From Acanthochromis polyacanthus (taxonomy: Eukaryota; Chordata; Actinopteri; Pomacentridae), in the NCBI RefSeq assembly GCF_021347895.1, contig NC_067135.1, positions 23,199,847 to 23,263,846 on the forward strand: DNA of 64,000 bases, written 5' to 3'. The number at the start of each line of letters is the position of its first letter. Position 1 is the first letter of the stretch. Below, in pieces: positions 46,271-58,338 of this stretch. Position numbers and translations under genes: made by a program. The notes below the pieces were generated by a model. That model was not told the DNA's origin. It ran no database searches and saw only the letters and a list, made by a program, of their open reading frames with translations.

Positions 46271-47945
46271 AAAATTCCTCAAGAAGTTGAGTCTTCAAAG
46301 CTATTTGACAGCACAAACAGAAAATACACAATATTAGACTAATGGTTTTGATGTGCAGACTAATCACTGTATGTTCGTGCAGATTTTTATCCCAGAAAAT
46401 ATATTAAATAACTCACATCATTTTGAAGGAAATGCAATCGTTTGATGACTATGTTTACAATAATCCTGCCTAAAAATGTTCATTTACACATTTGGCAAGG
46501 AACTAAAAACACAACTGTCTGAATTTTCTACACTAATGGAAACTTATTTGATTAAAAAAAAGTCATTTCAAGGACACATGGTTGATTAACGACACTAGAG
46601 GGTGATTTCGATGTTTCGAAAAAAAACATGACACTGTTGAAAATAAATCTGAGGCCTACTATAGAAAATCTCTAACTTCCATCACTATCTGTGCATATTT
46701 ACAACATGGCCACCGTTCTGTCATCTTCACTTGCTTTGCTGTCCAGGTTTCCCGCCTTGTCTCAGCCTTGTTCCCTACAACATGCTCACTCCTATCTTTT
46801 CCTGTCTCCCCTTTCTAGTTTTGTTTTTACTTCATTTACTCTCAATGCAGTTGGCGCCGTCACTGCATTCAGCGTCCCTTTTCCCCCGGTTCTCTCTCCC
46901 TCTCTCCCATAAAATCTCTGTCCTTGTTTGACCCCGTTTCTCCACTGTGCTGTGTGTTTTTTTCTCCCTCTTCCCGTCTCTTTCTGTGGCCCTGGATCCA
47001 GATCTCTCAGCTAATCGGAGTGTTATTTCCAACCAGAACCTGAAAGCAGTCAAACCAAATCCCTGTGAGACCGAGGAGCCTTCAGCTTGAAAAGGAATTC
47101 ACTCACAAGCCAGCACACACACGAACAAACAAGCAGAAATCCATCTAAAGCTACACTAAATGCACCTTTCTGAAAAGACTAAATTTGTAGCTTTAGTGGA
47201 AACTGAGCTGTTTGCTCCATTATTTTTACATCCAGCAGTCAAAACGTTCCATTGCACATGTCATGACTCACCACTCTGCCTCCTTTCTCACCATATTCAT
47301 TAAAGCAGACACTCATTTACAGAGACTGAAATACTGCAGTTTTCTCAAATGACACAAATCATTCTGTCTTTAAATTTAACAGCAGATCCCAAAGACATTC
47401 TAGAGACTCTAAACTGCATCTTTCTGTCTGTGTTTCTGCTAATCCTGGATGATGGTTTATTACGACCAGAGGACAGAATGCGAGGCACTAAAACTGTCTC
47501 GGGGCTCCGCCTTTATTTGACAGTTTATAGAGGAGTGGCGGATCAGAAACAAGGACAGAGAAACTCACAGTCGGAGTTGACTGAGTCCACTGCAGGACAT
47601 TCTCTGTCCTTTAAAGTTGATGTGATGTTCATTGTCATTCATTTGGAGTCTGTACTTCTCAACAATGCATGTCCAAGATTCACTTTTTTAGCTCTGTTTT
47701 TGGTCTCTATCAGCTATTGAAGAGAAATATCTTTCTCTTTAGCTGCTACATGATCCGCCATATTCATTAGCTCGTCTCTGTCTCTCTGCCGTTTGCTTAA
47801 ATCAACTGCTTTTTGCTGCTGAAAACAACACAATGAGAGCAGTAAATAGGGCTGTAGTCAACCAAAAGAACACAAAAGAACAAACTATAGATACTCGCAG
47901 AAAAACACAGTTCCACCTCATATCGTTTTTGACCTTCTAGTAGAT
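46271..47945. other. unassigned sequence
   Basis: No gene or repeat recognised. A CT-rich stretch at 46690-47000 gives overlapping frames on both strands without domains; 47349-47720 has an open frame that is also unrecognised. Confidence 0.45.
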
Positions 47946-48254
47946 CAGGGATGTCAAACTCATTCCACAAAAGGCCGGTGTGGCTGCAGGTTTTTGTTCC
48001 AACTAAGCAGCATCACACCAGACCTGACTCATTTAATCAACCGATCTCAGTCTCCAGACAGGTGATTGGTCAGACTGTGTGCTGTAGATATGTTGGAACT
48101 AAATGCTGTAGCCTGGAGCACGCAGTCTGACCAATCACCTGTCTGGAGACTGAGATCGGTTGATTAAATGAGTCAGGTCTGGTGTGATGCTGCTTAGTTG
48201 GAACAAAAACCTGCAGCCACACCGGCCCTTTGTGGAATGAGTTTGACATCCCTG
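47946..48254. mobile_element. hAT foldback MITE with perfect 8-bp TSD
   Basis: Two 139-base arms (47946-48084 and 48116-48254), starting CAGGGATGTCAAACTCATTC, are inverted copies with two mismatches, separated by about 31 bases. TAGTAGAT is duplicated exactly at 47938-47945 and 48255-48262. CAG...CTG ends and an 8-base duplication are standard hAT features. No coding capacity. Confidence 0.95.
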
Positions 48255-48601
48255 TAGTAGATGATTCAGGCTCATCAAATCACGGACAAAGAGGCTAAAA
48301 AACAGCTCCTGAAATGAACGCTGCCAAACACTCTCACTAACTGTCTGGATCTGAGTCCCTACTAGCAATTCATCTTAATTTGATCCACTCACAGTTGCAT
48401 TTACAGAATCCCTACCTTTGCATCCACAACCTTATATTCACTTTCTTTGTATTTACTGAATGTTTACATACAACTGCATCTTTTTGATAAATGTTCAGTC
48501 ATGTGCAACATCAGTTCCACTGTTTTTATGATTCTTGATACACCAAATAAATTATCCTTACAAAAACAAGCTATTTCGCTGTTTTCATACATAGACTTGC
48601 A

Positions 48602-48968
48602 CAGTGCCGGGAAAAAATATTTGCCCCCCTACAGACATCTTCTATTATTACATATTTCTCACTCTTAAATCATGCAGATCATCAAACTAATATTTATATT
48701 TATTGAACATGAGACAGAGATAACCCACAAAACACAAACAAAAAGTTCCCCCTGAACCCACTAACCCTTTGGGCCACCCTTGGTAGATAAGGGGGCAATT
48801 ACTTTTTCCCAAGGGTGATACAGATTTTCAATAAATCTTTCATAATCTTTTTCTTGGGTTTTCTTTTTCTTACACTGAAATTAGTTTGATGATCTGAAAC
48901 ATTTAAGTGTGAGAAATGCGCAAAAATGTAAGTTTTCTGTGTGTGTGTGTGGGGGGGGGGCATTTTTA
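48602..48968. mobile_element. Tc1-like MITE (family B), first duplicate
   Basis: CAGTGCCGGGAAAAAATATT, ATCATCAAACTAATATTTAT, GGGGGCAATTACTTTTTCCC and TTGATGATCTGAAACATTTA are the family B terminal and subterminal blocks. The right outer end has been replaced by a TG/G run at 48938-48960. No transposase remains. Confidence 0.7.
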
Positions 48969-49550
48969 CATGTCAGATTTTTGTGAATACACAAACAGTG
49001 TTGGTGCTAAATTGATCTTGCTGATAAAGGATTTCTATCTGTAGAATAAATTGTTCACAGTTCCTTATCACTCCTGCTGTCTGCTTATGTACCCTAATTC
49101 TAACCCTAAAAGAGATCATCAAACTATTTTTAATATTTTTTTGAATATTAGAGAACACACAAAACACAAACAAAAAAATGCTTACCCCCCTAAACCTAAC
49201 ACCTTGGTAACAAATAGAGCAATTACTCTTGGGTTATAAGTTTTTTCTATACATCTGTCATAAATCATCAATTAAAACCCCCATTTAGTGTGTTTTGGGT
49301 TATCTTTGCTTTACATTATAATTAGTTTGATGTCAAACATTTCTATGTGACAAATATGCAAAATAGAAGATTTCTGTAGGGGACAAATATCATCTAACAT
49401 TTCTAAAAATGTCTGTTTTTTTTTTGTGAATGCACAGACAGGATTGGTAGTAAATTTTTATTGTACATTGTGATGACAGCAAAGATCATTCTAGCAATGG
49501 GATTCTATCTGGAGAATAAATCCTTCACAGCTCCTTATTACTCCTGCAGG
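48969..49550. repeat. tandem duplication of Tc1 plus LINE sequence
   Basis: The block from the Tc1 MITE into TTGTGAATACACAAACAGTG and TCTATCTGTAGAATAAATTG (to about 49085) is repeated downstream: Tc1-like ATCATCAAACTATTTTTAAT (49118), TAGAGCAATTACTCTTGG and AAATATGCAAAATAGAAGA, then TTGTGAATGCACAGACAGGA and TCTATCTGGAGAATAAATCC (to 49550). Because non-Tc1 sequence is also shared, this is a segmental tandem duplication of about 450 bases, not two independent Tc1 insertions. Confidence 0.7.
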
Positions 49551-49960
49551 AGTCTGAAGAGCAGAACCTCAAAGTTCAAGGGCAGTTTCCACCTTCAGGC
49601 AATAAGACTGAGGAACACTTTCAATCCACTGCCCCCCCCCCCGCCCCCCTCCATCTCACACATCACAGACTGAAGGACTTAAATCCATATTCCACTACTG
49701 CATGTTTTTCCACCTTTTGCACCATAATGCACTTACTCTTTGAAAACATTTTCTTGCACATACTCTTTTTGCACTGTTCTTTGTGTATTCAGTATTCCTA
49801 CCACCTGCCTCGTACACATGAGCAGATTTTGACCTTTTGCGACATAGAAATAGCATTTTTCTTCCTGTTTTCTGAACATACTCTTTTTTGCCCTGTTTTT
49901 GTATTTGAACATTTGTTACCTCAGTATGTATGAGTAGATGCAAGGGATGATCGTGTTTCA
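49490..49960 (+). mobile_element. LINE 3' end with ORF2 C-terminus
   Basis: In frame from about 49540 the sequence reads CRSLKSRTSKFKGSFHLQAI and then RLRNTFNPLPPP, the conserved last residues of ORF2 in common fish LINEs (RSRTSRFKxSFxPQAIRLLNS). A C-rich run (49631-49649) follows. The 3' untranslated part has repeated TTTTGCAC and ACTCTTT words. The reverse-transcriptase domain is absent. Confidence 0.65.
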
Positions 49961-50009
49961 ATGAGTGTGTTCTGTAAATAGCTTCATCATGGCACTAGGG
50001 AGAGACTGT

Positions 50010-50749
50010 GACTGTGTCCGAAATCGCATACTAACGTACTACATTCTCAATGAGTATATACTGTATACTACGTATTATAAGTATGATTAGAATGCCGACC
50101 GTTCACACTGTAGTATACTACTACGTTTCCCATAATGCATTTCAAATCTCTGACGACAAAAACCGGAAGTACGGCTATCAAATATCTTGGCTGAATGTCG
50201 GCTTCAGGTCGATTTTACGCTAACAAACAGTCGCATAATTAATGTGGCAATTTCAAGCCGGCACTCCTCATGCAGTTATTAGCCAGATTATGTGAATCGT
50301 TTCAATTGTAGCTGCAGGCTACTGGAGGTAGCTGCTACTTGTTCTGTATGCAAAACGAGCTGCTGCAACTAGCTGCTAGCATTCAGTAGCACGTTGTGAG
50401 GCGTCTGACAAATTTAAAACGTTGGTCAGAAAACGCCTATTTCTCAAATCTGTGGGGTGATTAGCATGACTACTTAACCACATAAAATAAAATAAAAATC
50501 GCCCCGGTCCGGCCACATATCCCGCGAAGGCTTGCATTTCGGTGGATAGCTCACAAAGCATTATGGGGCGGTTGAGTATGACTAGTGTGGTCACCGCGCA
50601 TACTTAAAAATTTTCCGGATATAGTATACATCCGGGTATTTCTCGTGTACTCAGTCTTTTCATACTATCTAATGTGAACGCACTACATACTTATTTTGAC
50701 GTCACACTTAGTATGAGTAGTACGTTAGTATGCCATTTCGGACACAGCC
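50010..50749. mobile_element. MITE with CTGTGTCCGAAAT ends
   Basis: The left end GACTGTGTCCGAAATCGCAT and the right end, inverted, GGCTGTGTCCGAAATGGCAT continue as similar TACTAACGTACTAC sequences. ACTGT lies at both 50005-50009 and 50750-50754, a likely 5-base target duplication. This is one of the commonest teleost MITE families. No coding frame. Confidence 0.85.
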
Positions 50750-50754
50750 ACTGT

Positions 50755-51540
50755 GAGCAAAGCCTTTGAACCCAAATTAAGTGTAAATTAACCTAAAAGC
50801 TAGTGTTAGCAGCATGTTAAGCCATGCTAACCTGGTTTGTTTGAGACTCAGAGCAGATGTCTGTATTCATATCATGTCTGTAAATATACCCACTGGTGAT
50901 CCAGCACAAGAACTTAGAAGTTGGCCTGGCCAAGTTGAAAACACTGAGGCAGTCTGTTCACCCCCCTGGAAAAAAATAACAAATCTGTCATATAAGGCTG
51001 TTGATGTTGAGCTTTTCTCCTCATAAAGCAGCACTGGCATGTGTCCAACCATTGATAATTCGAGGTAAGAGCAGATTGACCAAACAGTGAACCAGCCAAT
51101 CTGGTCACGAAAGCCCTACTTTCTATAAACTTTAAATAAAAGCATTAAGTTTGGTCAGTTGAAAGTTGTGAAAAAACAGTGATATTGACAGCGAGTCTGT
51201 TCCTCATGGTGTTGATATCATGCTTTCCTAATCATGAGGGTAGCACTGGTGATTTAAAAGAACTAATCGATCAGTTAACCTGGAGACTGCAGCTCTACAG
51301 CAGGTCAATAGTAAAGGACAAACAGGAAAACGAGTTGAAATGCATGATGTAAACACTTTGTCACATAACTGGTGCTTCAGAGTATGTCATTGTATTTTGT
51401 TTTGTTGCCATTTGTTTCATTTATATTACAATAATACATGTTGTTTTGATGTTACAGTTAATGGTTTAATGGACACATGTTAATGGGATCAGTTCATTGT
51501 TGGTTTTAATTTATGTTTTTAGACTGTCACCATCTATATA
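50755..51540. other. unassigned sequence
   Basis: Nothing recognisable; short overlapping frames at 50814-51108 on both strands are probably chance. Confidence 0.4.
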
Positions 51541-52222
51541 CAGTGCTGTGGAAAAGTGTCTGCCCGCTCTACAGAAATCTTTTTTACATATTTGTCACAT
51601 TTAAATGTTCCAGATCATCAAACTAATGTTTATATTTATTAGATATTAGACCTGGATAACGCACAAACCTATTGCACCCCTGTGAAAAAGTAGTTGCCCC
51701 CCTGAACCTAATAACTGGTTGGTCTCTTGCCAGCAACAGTTAAATGTTTGTTCCAGCTTGTGATCAGTCTTTTCCATCACCATGGAGGAATTCTGCTCCA
51801 CTCTTCTCTGTAGAATAGTTTGAATTCAGTCACATTAGATGGTTTTAGATCATGAACTGTCCTTTTAAGGTCTTGTCACAGAATCTTAGTTAGATTCACG
51901 TCCAGACTTTGACTCCAGAACCTTCATTTGGTTCTTTATGACCCACTTAGAGGTGGACTTTGCTTGTGAGACTGAACGCAATGGCCAAATGAATTTGGTC
52001 ATTTGGTAGATTGGTAGCTAAGGGGGCAATTACTTTTTCACATAGGGAAAGTTGGAGTGGACAGTATTTTTCCTTCAATAAATGAAACCATCATTTAATA
52101 ACTGCATTTTGTGTTTTCTTGGGTTATCTTTGCTTAATATTAAAATTCGTTTGATCTGGAGCATTTACATGTGGAAAAATATGCAAAAATAGAAGATTTC
52201 TATTGGGGGCAAATACTTTCAT
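51541..52222 (-). mobile_element. Tc1-like MITE (family B)
   Basis: Left end CAGTGCTGTGGAAAAGTGTC after TA, right GGGGGCAAATACTTTCATG before TA. Subterminal blocks match 13246-14151 and 19546-20042. Between them, reverse-strand transposase pieces (TTTTAGATCATGAACTGTCC, GACTCCAGAACCTTCATTTG) survive without a frame, so it is an internal-deletion derivative. Confidence 0.8.
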
Positions 52223-53606
52223 GTATTTGCTTCACTTTATTTTTTTCTTCTAAATACTCAAACTAGTCTTCAGAGTTTATTTCTTGGACTTGCTGGACAG
52301 CAGCCTGAGTTCACCTCGAGTCTTTGTTTACATCCATACAATGTAAAGACGGGTGCGTCTGCATGATGTTTGCAATATGAAAGAGTTTGATCAGAAATGT
52401 TAGATTGTGAAATCCAGACTGAGATGCTGCTGTGAGAATCCCTCCTGGTGCATCATCACTGCTTCTACTTTTCGTCTCCGTAATTGGTCCCACTTGTGCA
52501 AGCTCATGAACAATAGATGTTGTTGGATATATTTTAGCTGATCTCTCTCAGCATCACTTTTCTCTAATTTAAGCATATCTAAAACAGTTTTTAAGCCTCA
52601 ACTATGGAAACTAAAAATACTCCCTCATCGTTTTGTGGGAAACGAGTCTTATGTGAGAGTAATTAAAGAGCTCTTTTTTTTAACTTCAGAGAAGTTTATC
52701 ATTTGGAGGCAAAGTGCTGCTGCAGGACGCCGTCACCATACAACCGCACCTGAACACTGGTGCTTTTCATTCATATTTCATCATTTTCAAGAGGCTTGCA
52801 GCTGCATCAGTGTAACTTAATGATCCAGGTGGGCTTGGTATGGAATGAATACGTAATAATCCTGTCAAACCTGCAGGACAAAAAGCCTTTGATCACTTCG
52901 TCAAGTCCCAGAAGAGAGAAAAGATGTGGTCGGCAGACTGAAAGCGAAGGGGCAGAGATTAATGCACAGTGTGGTGTGAATTCACAGCTGTTATCTGACT
53001 TCATGGGGCCAAAAGCAATTTTCATCACTTTTGATCAGATCAAATAACAACCACATGGAGTGGCAAATAAAGGAGCAGATGCCTGATTTAGACGATGTTA
53101 AGGCAGAAAATGGCATTATGGTTGAGTTTTACAAAGAAAACTGGACGGCATTTTGTTTCCTTTGAGTTCACAAAATCAGCTCGTTCAATGCTACGTGACT
53201 CCGACCTCACTAATTTTTTTGACTAACAGCATTATAGTGACATAATAAGGTGTTCTCACCACTCCTTTTCTCAAACTCTCTCTTTCTTACCTGTGATCCA
53301 GCAGTGAGTTGCATCATCAAAGCAGTTTTCCTGATCCTATGGATGTCTGCAGCCCATCTAAAATGAGCGTTTCAAGTCTACCCCAATCTGTTTTTTTCTT
53401 TCGTCTTCACTTAACGTAAGCTCTGCACTAACCTCGGCTGTTCGAGACTACGGACGCTCTGTGGAAACATTGACTCAAAACATTTTCACTTCAAACATTT
53501 TTATCAAACTGAAGAGACTGTGGACGCAGTGAAGACCACAGCGGTATATATTGAAGATGCAAACCACTGATTTTCTCAAAGGTTTGTGTTAGAAACAATG
53601 TGAATA
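52223..53606. other. unassigned, possible conserved non-coding block
   Basis: 52810-53060, with GCCTTTGATCACTTCGTCAA and AATTTTCATCACTTTTGATC, is complex and repeat-free and could be conserved non-coding DNA. No coding exon is convincing; opposing frames at 52760-53047 lack domains. Confidence 0.35.
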
Positions 53607-54390
53607 AGGGTCTTTCCAGAATTGGAGGACATTTTTGCTTTATATTTTTGAAAAATAAACTTTTTCTTTTCCAATCTTCTGCTCCATATTCATCAATAAG
53701 TAATAAACTATCAAAGGCTTGATTGCCATTTTCATTCCATTTTTTATTTGTTGTTTGCTAGCCCTACTCTAATCACAGTAACAGGTTTGCTAATCAATGC
53801 TAATGTTAGCTTTTTATCAGGAATAGAGCTAGATATTTAGCTAGCTGTTACTGCTGACCAAGAGTACAAATTTAATGATGGAAAAAGCAATGAGAATTTG
53901 TCAAAATATAAAAATTAGAAGACAGGAAATAACTTTGCTCTTCCCATTTTTTAGGAAAACTGTTTCATGATGTTAATTCCCGCATTTCATGTGATTCACT
54001 GTTTTCTTCTTCTACCAGCTAAAAAGGTTAAGCTAACAGGGTTATTCTGGGTCACATGTTCCATGCATGATAATTATTATTTTTTAAATATTATGTTGAT
54101 TGAAAAAAAAATTCCCACAATTAGAAGAGACATCAATGGAAAAAATAATACCAAAAAAGGGGATTTAAATTTCATTTTAACGGTTTCATTTCAGATTCAG
54201 TTTGGTCAAGGGGGTTGGGACAAGAGAAAATGGCTTTTGAAAAAAAAAATTTTTTTCAAACATTATTTTCTCCTTTCCTTTTAGATTTGGTTTCAGGACA
54301 AGAACATTTACACAACAATTGCATGTTTTATGGATTATTTGAAATTTGGTGGGTGAGACGTAAAATGTCCTGCAATTCTCGAATGACCCA
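53607..54390. mobile_element. family G MITE, copy 2, uninterrupted
   Basis: Left end AGGGTCTTTCCAGAATTG and right end, inverted, TGGGTCATTCGAGAATTG, with TA on both sides (53605-53606 and 54391-54392). It is collinear with 36706-37892 apart from the SINE there. The TA duplication suggests Tc1/mariner-type mobilisation; no transposase remains. Confidence 0.75.
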
Positions 54391-56284
54391 TATATGATGG
54401 AATAGTGGCACCAGAAGTCACCAGTTTGAATTTTATAACCAATATTTTCTTTGGACTACCTCAGACCCTGCTAGCTAGCTACTTCCTCCCACTCGCCGGC
54501 TGCTGTGGTCTTGTTTACCTGTGTGCTCTGAGGGAACTCCTCGCCCACTACACTGGGATTTTGTCAAAAGCATCTGAAGCCGCTGATCTGGCGGCTTGTG
54601 AAACCTCCAAAAGAACAAACAGAGCAGCAGCAGCCGAGGATCTGAATGGAGGCTGTCGGGAAAGATTACTTGCAAGGAAACTAGGGCAGTTGCTTCCGGT
54701 CAAGAATTGCATCTGGCAGGATGACCCGGGCAGCGCTTTCATTCTGCAACTTCTTGTGTGACACATACAAACCTACACAGAGCTTCCCTCTATTTCCCGC
54801 CCACTCGCTGTGGATTAGCGGTTGCTGCTTCCCTTCGCAGGGAAAGATCTAGAGAGACGAGGGGAGAGTGACAGTGATCGGGGAAACACAGAGGAGAGAG
54901 AAACAGCACTCGAGGTCGTTCTACTGTCAAACCAGGTTATTGTTTAATCCACTCAGCACAGAGATAAGGTAGCAAACACACACATTCAATCCAAGGGAGT
55001 GTAAGATGAGATGAAACTGCAGATTCCTGGAAATCACTTCCTCTCTTGACCTCGCTGTTGGATTAGACCGGACTGCACGCTTAATCTTTTTTTTTTTGAT
55101 CCAATCCAATGCATGACGAATAAAATTACATTCCATCTTCTAAACTAGGTTGTTGTGAGAAATATATAGAAATGTCATTTGATCTCCCTGGTGTGAGTTA
55201 CTGAGGAGATCCCTGAAGTATTCTTGCTATATGTCTTGTCACTCTGATAACCGAAGTGTCCGTCCTTGGAGATTGCCAAGAGCCATGGGATTGAGTCTAA
55301 ATTTAAACCAGTAGCAGAACAGTGCGAAGCAATAAAAGCCATTTTATTCCCAGCTCTCTCCATGTTCTGTCTTTGCTTGATGTAATCCTGTGATAACGAG
55401 TCATACAGTTTACAGGTAAGCTGCCTTAGAAATTCTCCTCTGAGGCCTCTCATCACTATCAGATTTCTAAAAAAGCAAACAAACTTAAAGTGAGAACATC
55501 TTTAACTGACTAAACAGATGATGACACATCTTTGAGAAGGATGTTTTCCCCCCATGAGAGCAGAGTTTACTGATGCGTTCTCAATAAATAGCCCCAAAAC
55601 AATCAAATAACTGGAATGCAAATTGCATCGGAGTCAAAACGGAAGCTAAAAACAAAAACATTCATCCGAAAGCCTGAAACAGTGACATGAAGCAAAATAG
55701 AAACACGACATACATCATGCAATTTCTGGAAGCCAATAGATGAATCTGATAAAATGGGTAGTTAATTGGAATAATGCATGGTTTGATCTATAGGAGAGTC
55801 AGGGTGATGATTTGGTGGTGAAGAGTGGCTGAGAAAAGATTCCCTGTGAAAATGTTCAATATTTATTGTCTTCCTACTGGAGTGTCAAGGTGTCCAGATC
55901 AAATTCATGTTCATGAACTTTACAAGCTTTTGAGGTCATAACTGGAGTTCCTTCGACTGGGACATATCAAACCATGAACAGTGTTTATGTACTGCAAATG
56001 AGTAGTTTGCAAGAAATGGAATGCAACAAAGGTCTTTATAATGATAAATGTATTTCCTAAATTTTAACATGTCTGACCGCATGTTTCACAGACTTTTTTC
56101 TACAGTGTACAATTGTACATGAGAGTTTCTGTTAGCAAACGCAACTATTTGGTTAAGAAAGTCTTTCATCTTAATAGATTAGCCAACATTTGTCCGGTAC
56201 TGCTGTTGCTGTTTGAGTCAATAGAGACATAATCTGAGCTCCAAAGAAGGTTTTGTTACATTTTTCACTAGGAGCACTGTGACG
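54391..56284. other. unassigned sequence
   Basis: No repeat recognised. An open frame at 54405-54761 (118 codons) spans a GC-richer stretch with GCTAGCTAGCTACTTCC, but its protein has no recognisable domain and the opposite strand is also open. 54990-55450 and 55500-56260 are plain AT-rich sequence. Confidence 0.45.
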
Positions 56285-56790
56285 GAGCACATTAAGTGTC
56301 ACAAAAGTCATGGTGCCCATTGCCAGTTAATTCCCCAACAATGTGCCCTTCAGCTCACCACAGAATGAAACAATCACAGTAACCAAAGAACCAGGCACCA
56401 CAGCTAATCTATAATGCATTTTCTCTCATGCATGTAGAGATAACCAATTTTTGCAATCTTTTGGACCTTTATGAGTCCAAAAAATGCAAAAGAGATGTCA
56501 CAATCCATTTTCAATGATCGGGAATGGAGCCGAGTTGATCTCATCTCGTGTCAGACACATTAACTCTTCCTAGAAGACATTAAGAGTCGTAAATGTCATG
56601 GTGCCCATTGCTAGATAAACCCCACAATGCTCTGTCCTTTCCAAGTTACGGTCTCTTCAGTTTGCTTCAGTATTATACAATAACATGAGACAAAGAACCA
56701 GTCACTACAGCTAATCTACAATACATTTTCTGCCAGGCATGTAGAGATTACAGGTATTAGCTGTCTTTTGAAGCTTTACAAGCCACGTTC
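56285..56790. repeat. tandem duplication, about 290-bp period
   Basis: ACATTAAGTGTCACAAAAGT+CATGGTGCCCATTGCCAG (56290-56327), ACCAAAGAACCAGGCACCAC and AGCTAATCTATAATGCATTT recur as ACATTAAGAGTCGTAAATGT+CATGGTGCCCATTGCTAG (56577-56614), ACAAAGAACCAGTCACTACA and GCTAATCTACAATACATTTT. Both units also share GCATGTAGAGAT. Diverged, so not recent. Confidence 0.75.
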
Positions 56791-57309
56791 CATCCTACCA
56801 TCTTAGCATGACAATTCATGCCCTGAGGCTTTACAACAGTTGTTTTGACCACCTACATAACATTAGGGAACAGCTTGGAATTATCAAATCTTTTTTTCAG
56901 TAGTTAAGCATCGGGTTGATTTTAGTAACTTTAAAGCTCGTGTCTGGAGTTTGAATCGCAGCGTCTCCCAAAACACTGTTGGTCCCTCCCTCCCTCTGAT
57001 TTCGCCCCTTTATTTGTGCACGCGCGCAGTACCTGAGAGGAGTGCCCGGAGTGCTGCAGCATCTTGCCTGTTTTGCTGTTTTCCACTCTTCTACATTTAG
57101 TACATTTAGTAAATAATAAAGGAATTACGTTAGAATGCTGTATTGAGTCTAACTTGTCCTAATACCAAAATAACATGAATCTGCTAGGACGAACGAGTAA
57201 AGTTTCAATATGTGATTACACTCGTGTATCCCTCTCGATGACGTTGTTTATCAAACTTAGTGCATTTACGCGTGTATATGTGTTACATTATTTATTTATT
57301 TCTATCTAG

Positions 57310-57498
57310 AGTTCAGAATTGCATGACTCCTCTGACGAAGAGTATGTCCCAGACGCCCCAACATCTTCCTCCAGAGGTCGGGCATCTAAACGAAGCCGTC
57401 AGGCGGGCTATGGAGGCCGTGGTCGGGGAGCGACGCGAGCACCCCGAGCCAAAAAACGTCCTGCAGTCTCTTGGCCTGACAAGCCGTGGGATTGGTAA
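57310..57498 (+). pseudogene. N-terminal exon of a piggyBac-like transposase
   Basis: After a polypyrimidine tract and AG (TTTATTTCTATCTAG, ending at 57309) the frame reads SSELHDSSDEEYVPDAPTSS, then SRGRASKRSRQAG and YGGRGRGATRAPRAKKRPAV, and stops after WPDKPWDW, 62 residues in all. DSSDEEY followed by an Arg/Gly-rich stretch is common at the N-terminus of fish piggyBac proteins, before the DDD domain. No DDD domain follows, and the stop indicates a deleted, non-functional copy. A second frame (57260-57517) is a shadow. Confidence 0.45.
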
Positions 57499-57802
57499 CT
57501 TTTCTGGAAGTTGCTGATCCCTGATGCTCTCTCCTCCACAAGCAAAACAAATGTGCGCGCGGTTGCGTAGTGCGTAGCTCGCCCACCTCTGCATGGGCTT
57601 GCTTGATGTGCGCGTAACCATTGATTGACAGCATGACAAAGTGGAAGCTCAAACTTGATTGGCTAGCTGCCGACCGGCGCTTTTTGGAATAACATGGGGG
57701 TCTATGAGAGGAAGGCGGAGCTCATGAATAAATTTTCATATCGCATCATACTAACATTATATTATAGTATCGAACTAGACTAACACATTTAAGCTTTGTT
57801 AA

Positions 57803-58338
57803 CCCCTTAAGCTTCTGTGTACCGCCGGCGGTACACCTACTAATTTGCATAGGAATTTCAAGAATGTCCGATGGCTGCAAACACGATTATACAAACACTA
57901 TACTCCGATGGAAAGCTTAGATTCTCATGAATCCGCCGGTATAAACCACTTTCAGATCCGATTACCACAGCGGGTGAGAAAAACACATTTGTCCGACAAA
58001 AACAAATATTCATCCATCAGTTCTCTATACACGGCTTCAACGCACACAGCGCGACTCACATTTCTGGTTTTATTATTACACACACAAAAAAAAAGATTCC
58101 ACTAAAAACGGCCATAATCCAACCTTTTACATCCAGATGTCACAAGCCAGTAAACTATTTTATCCAAAACATGTCCTGAAGTCGGTATAAAATCCCAGAA
58201 TCGGTCGTTTTCAAGGAAATGCACCTCGCGATGTCCGTCCAATATTCCCTGTATTTTTCGTAATTTTTTTTATTTAAAAATAGAACATTAGCGATTTTTT
58301 GTACTGAAAACGGCTGGAATTGACTGAAGCTTAAAGGG
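57803..58338. mobile_element. piggyBac-type MITE (inner)
   Basis: Left end CCCCTTAAGCTTCTG and right end, inverted, CCCTTTAAGCTTCAG, flanked by TTAA at 57799-57802 and 58339-58342. CCC termini and a TTAA duplication are the signature of piggyBac MITEs. Close to the left end is the perfect 20-base palindrome GTGTACCGCCGGCGGTACAC (57817-57836). No coding capacity. Confidence 0.85.

Noticed and set aside
54405..54761. 118-codon frame as a membrane protein gene
   Set aside because: The opposite strand is open too, there is no family match or splice context, and the Met start is not preceded by a promoter-like sequence.
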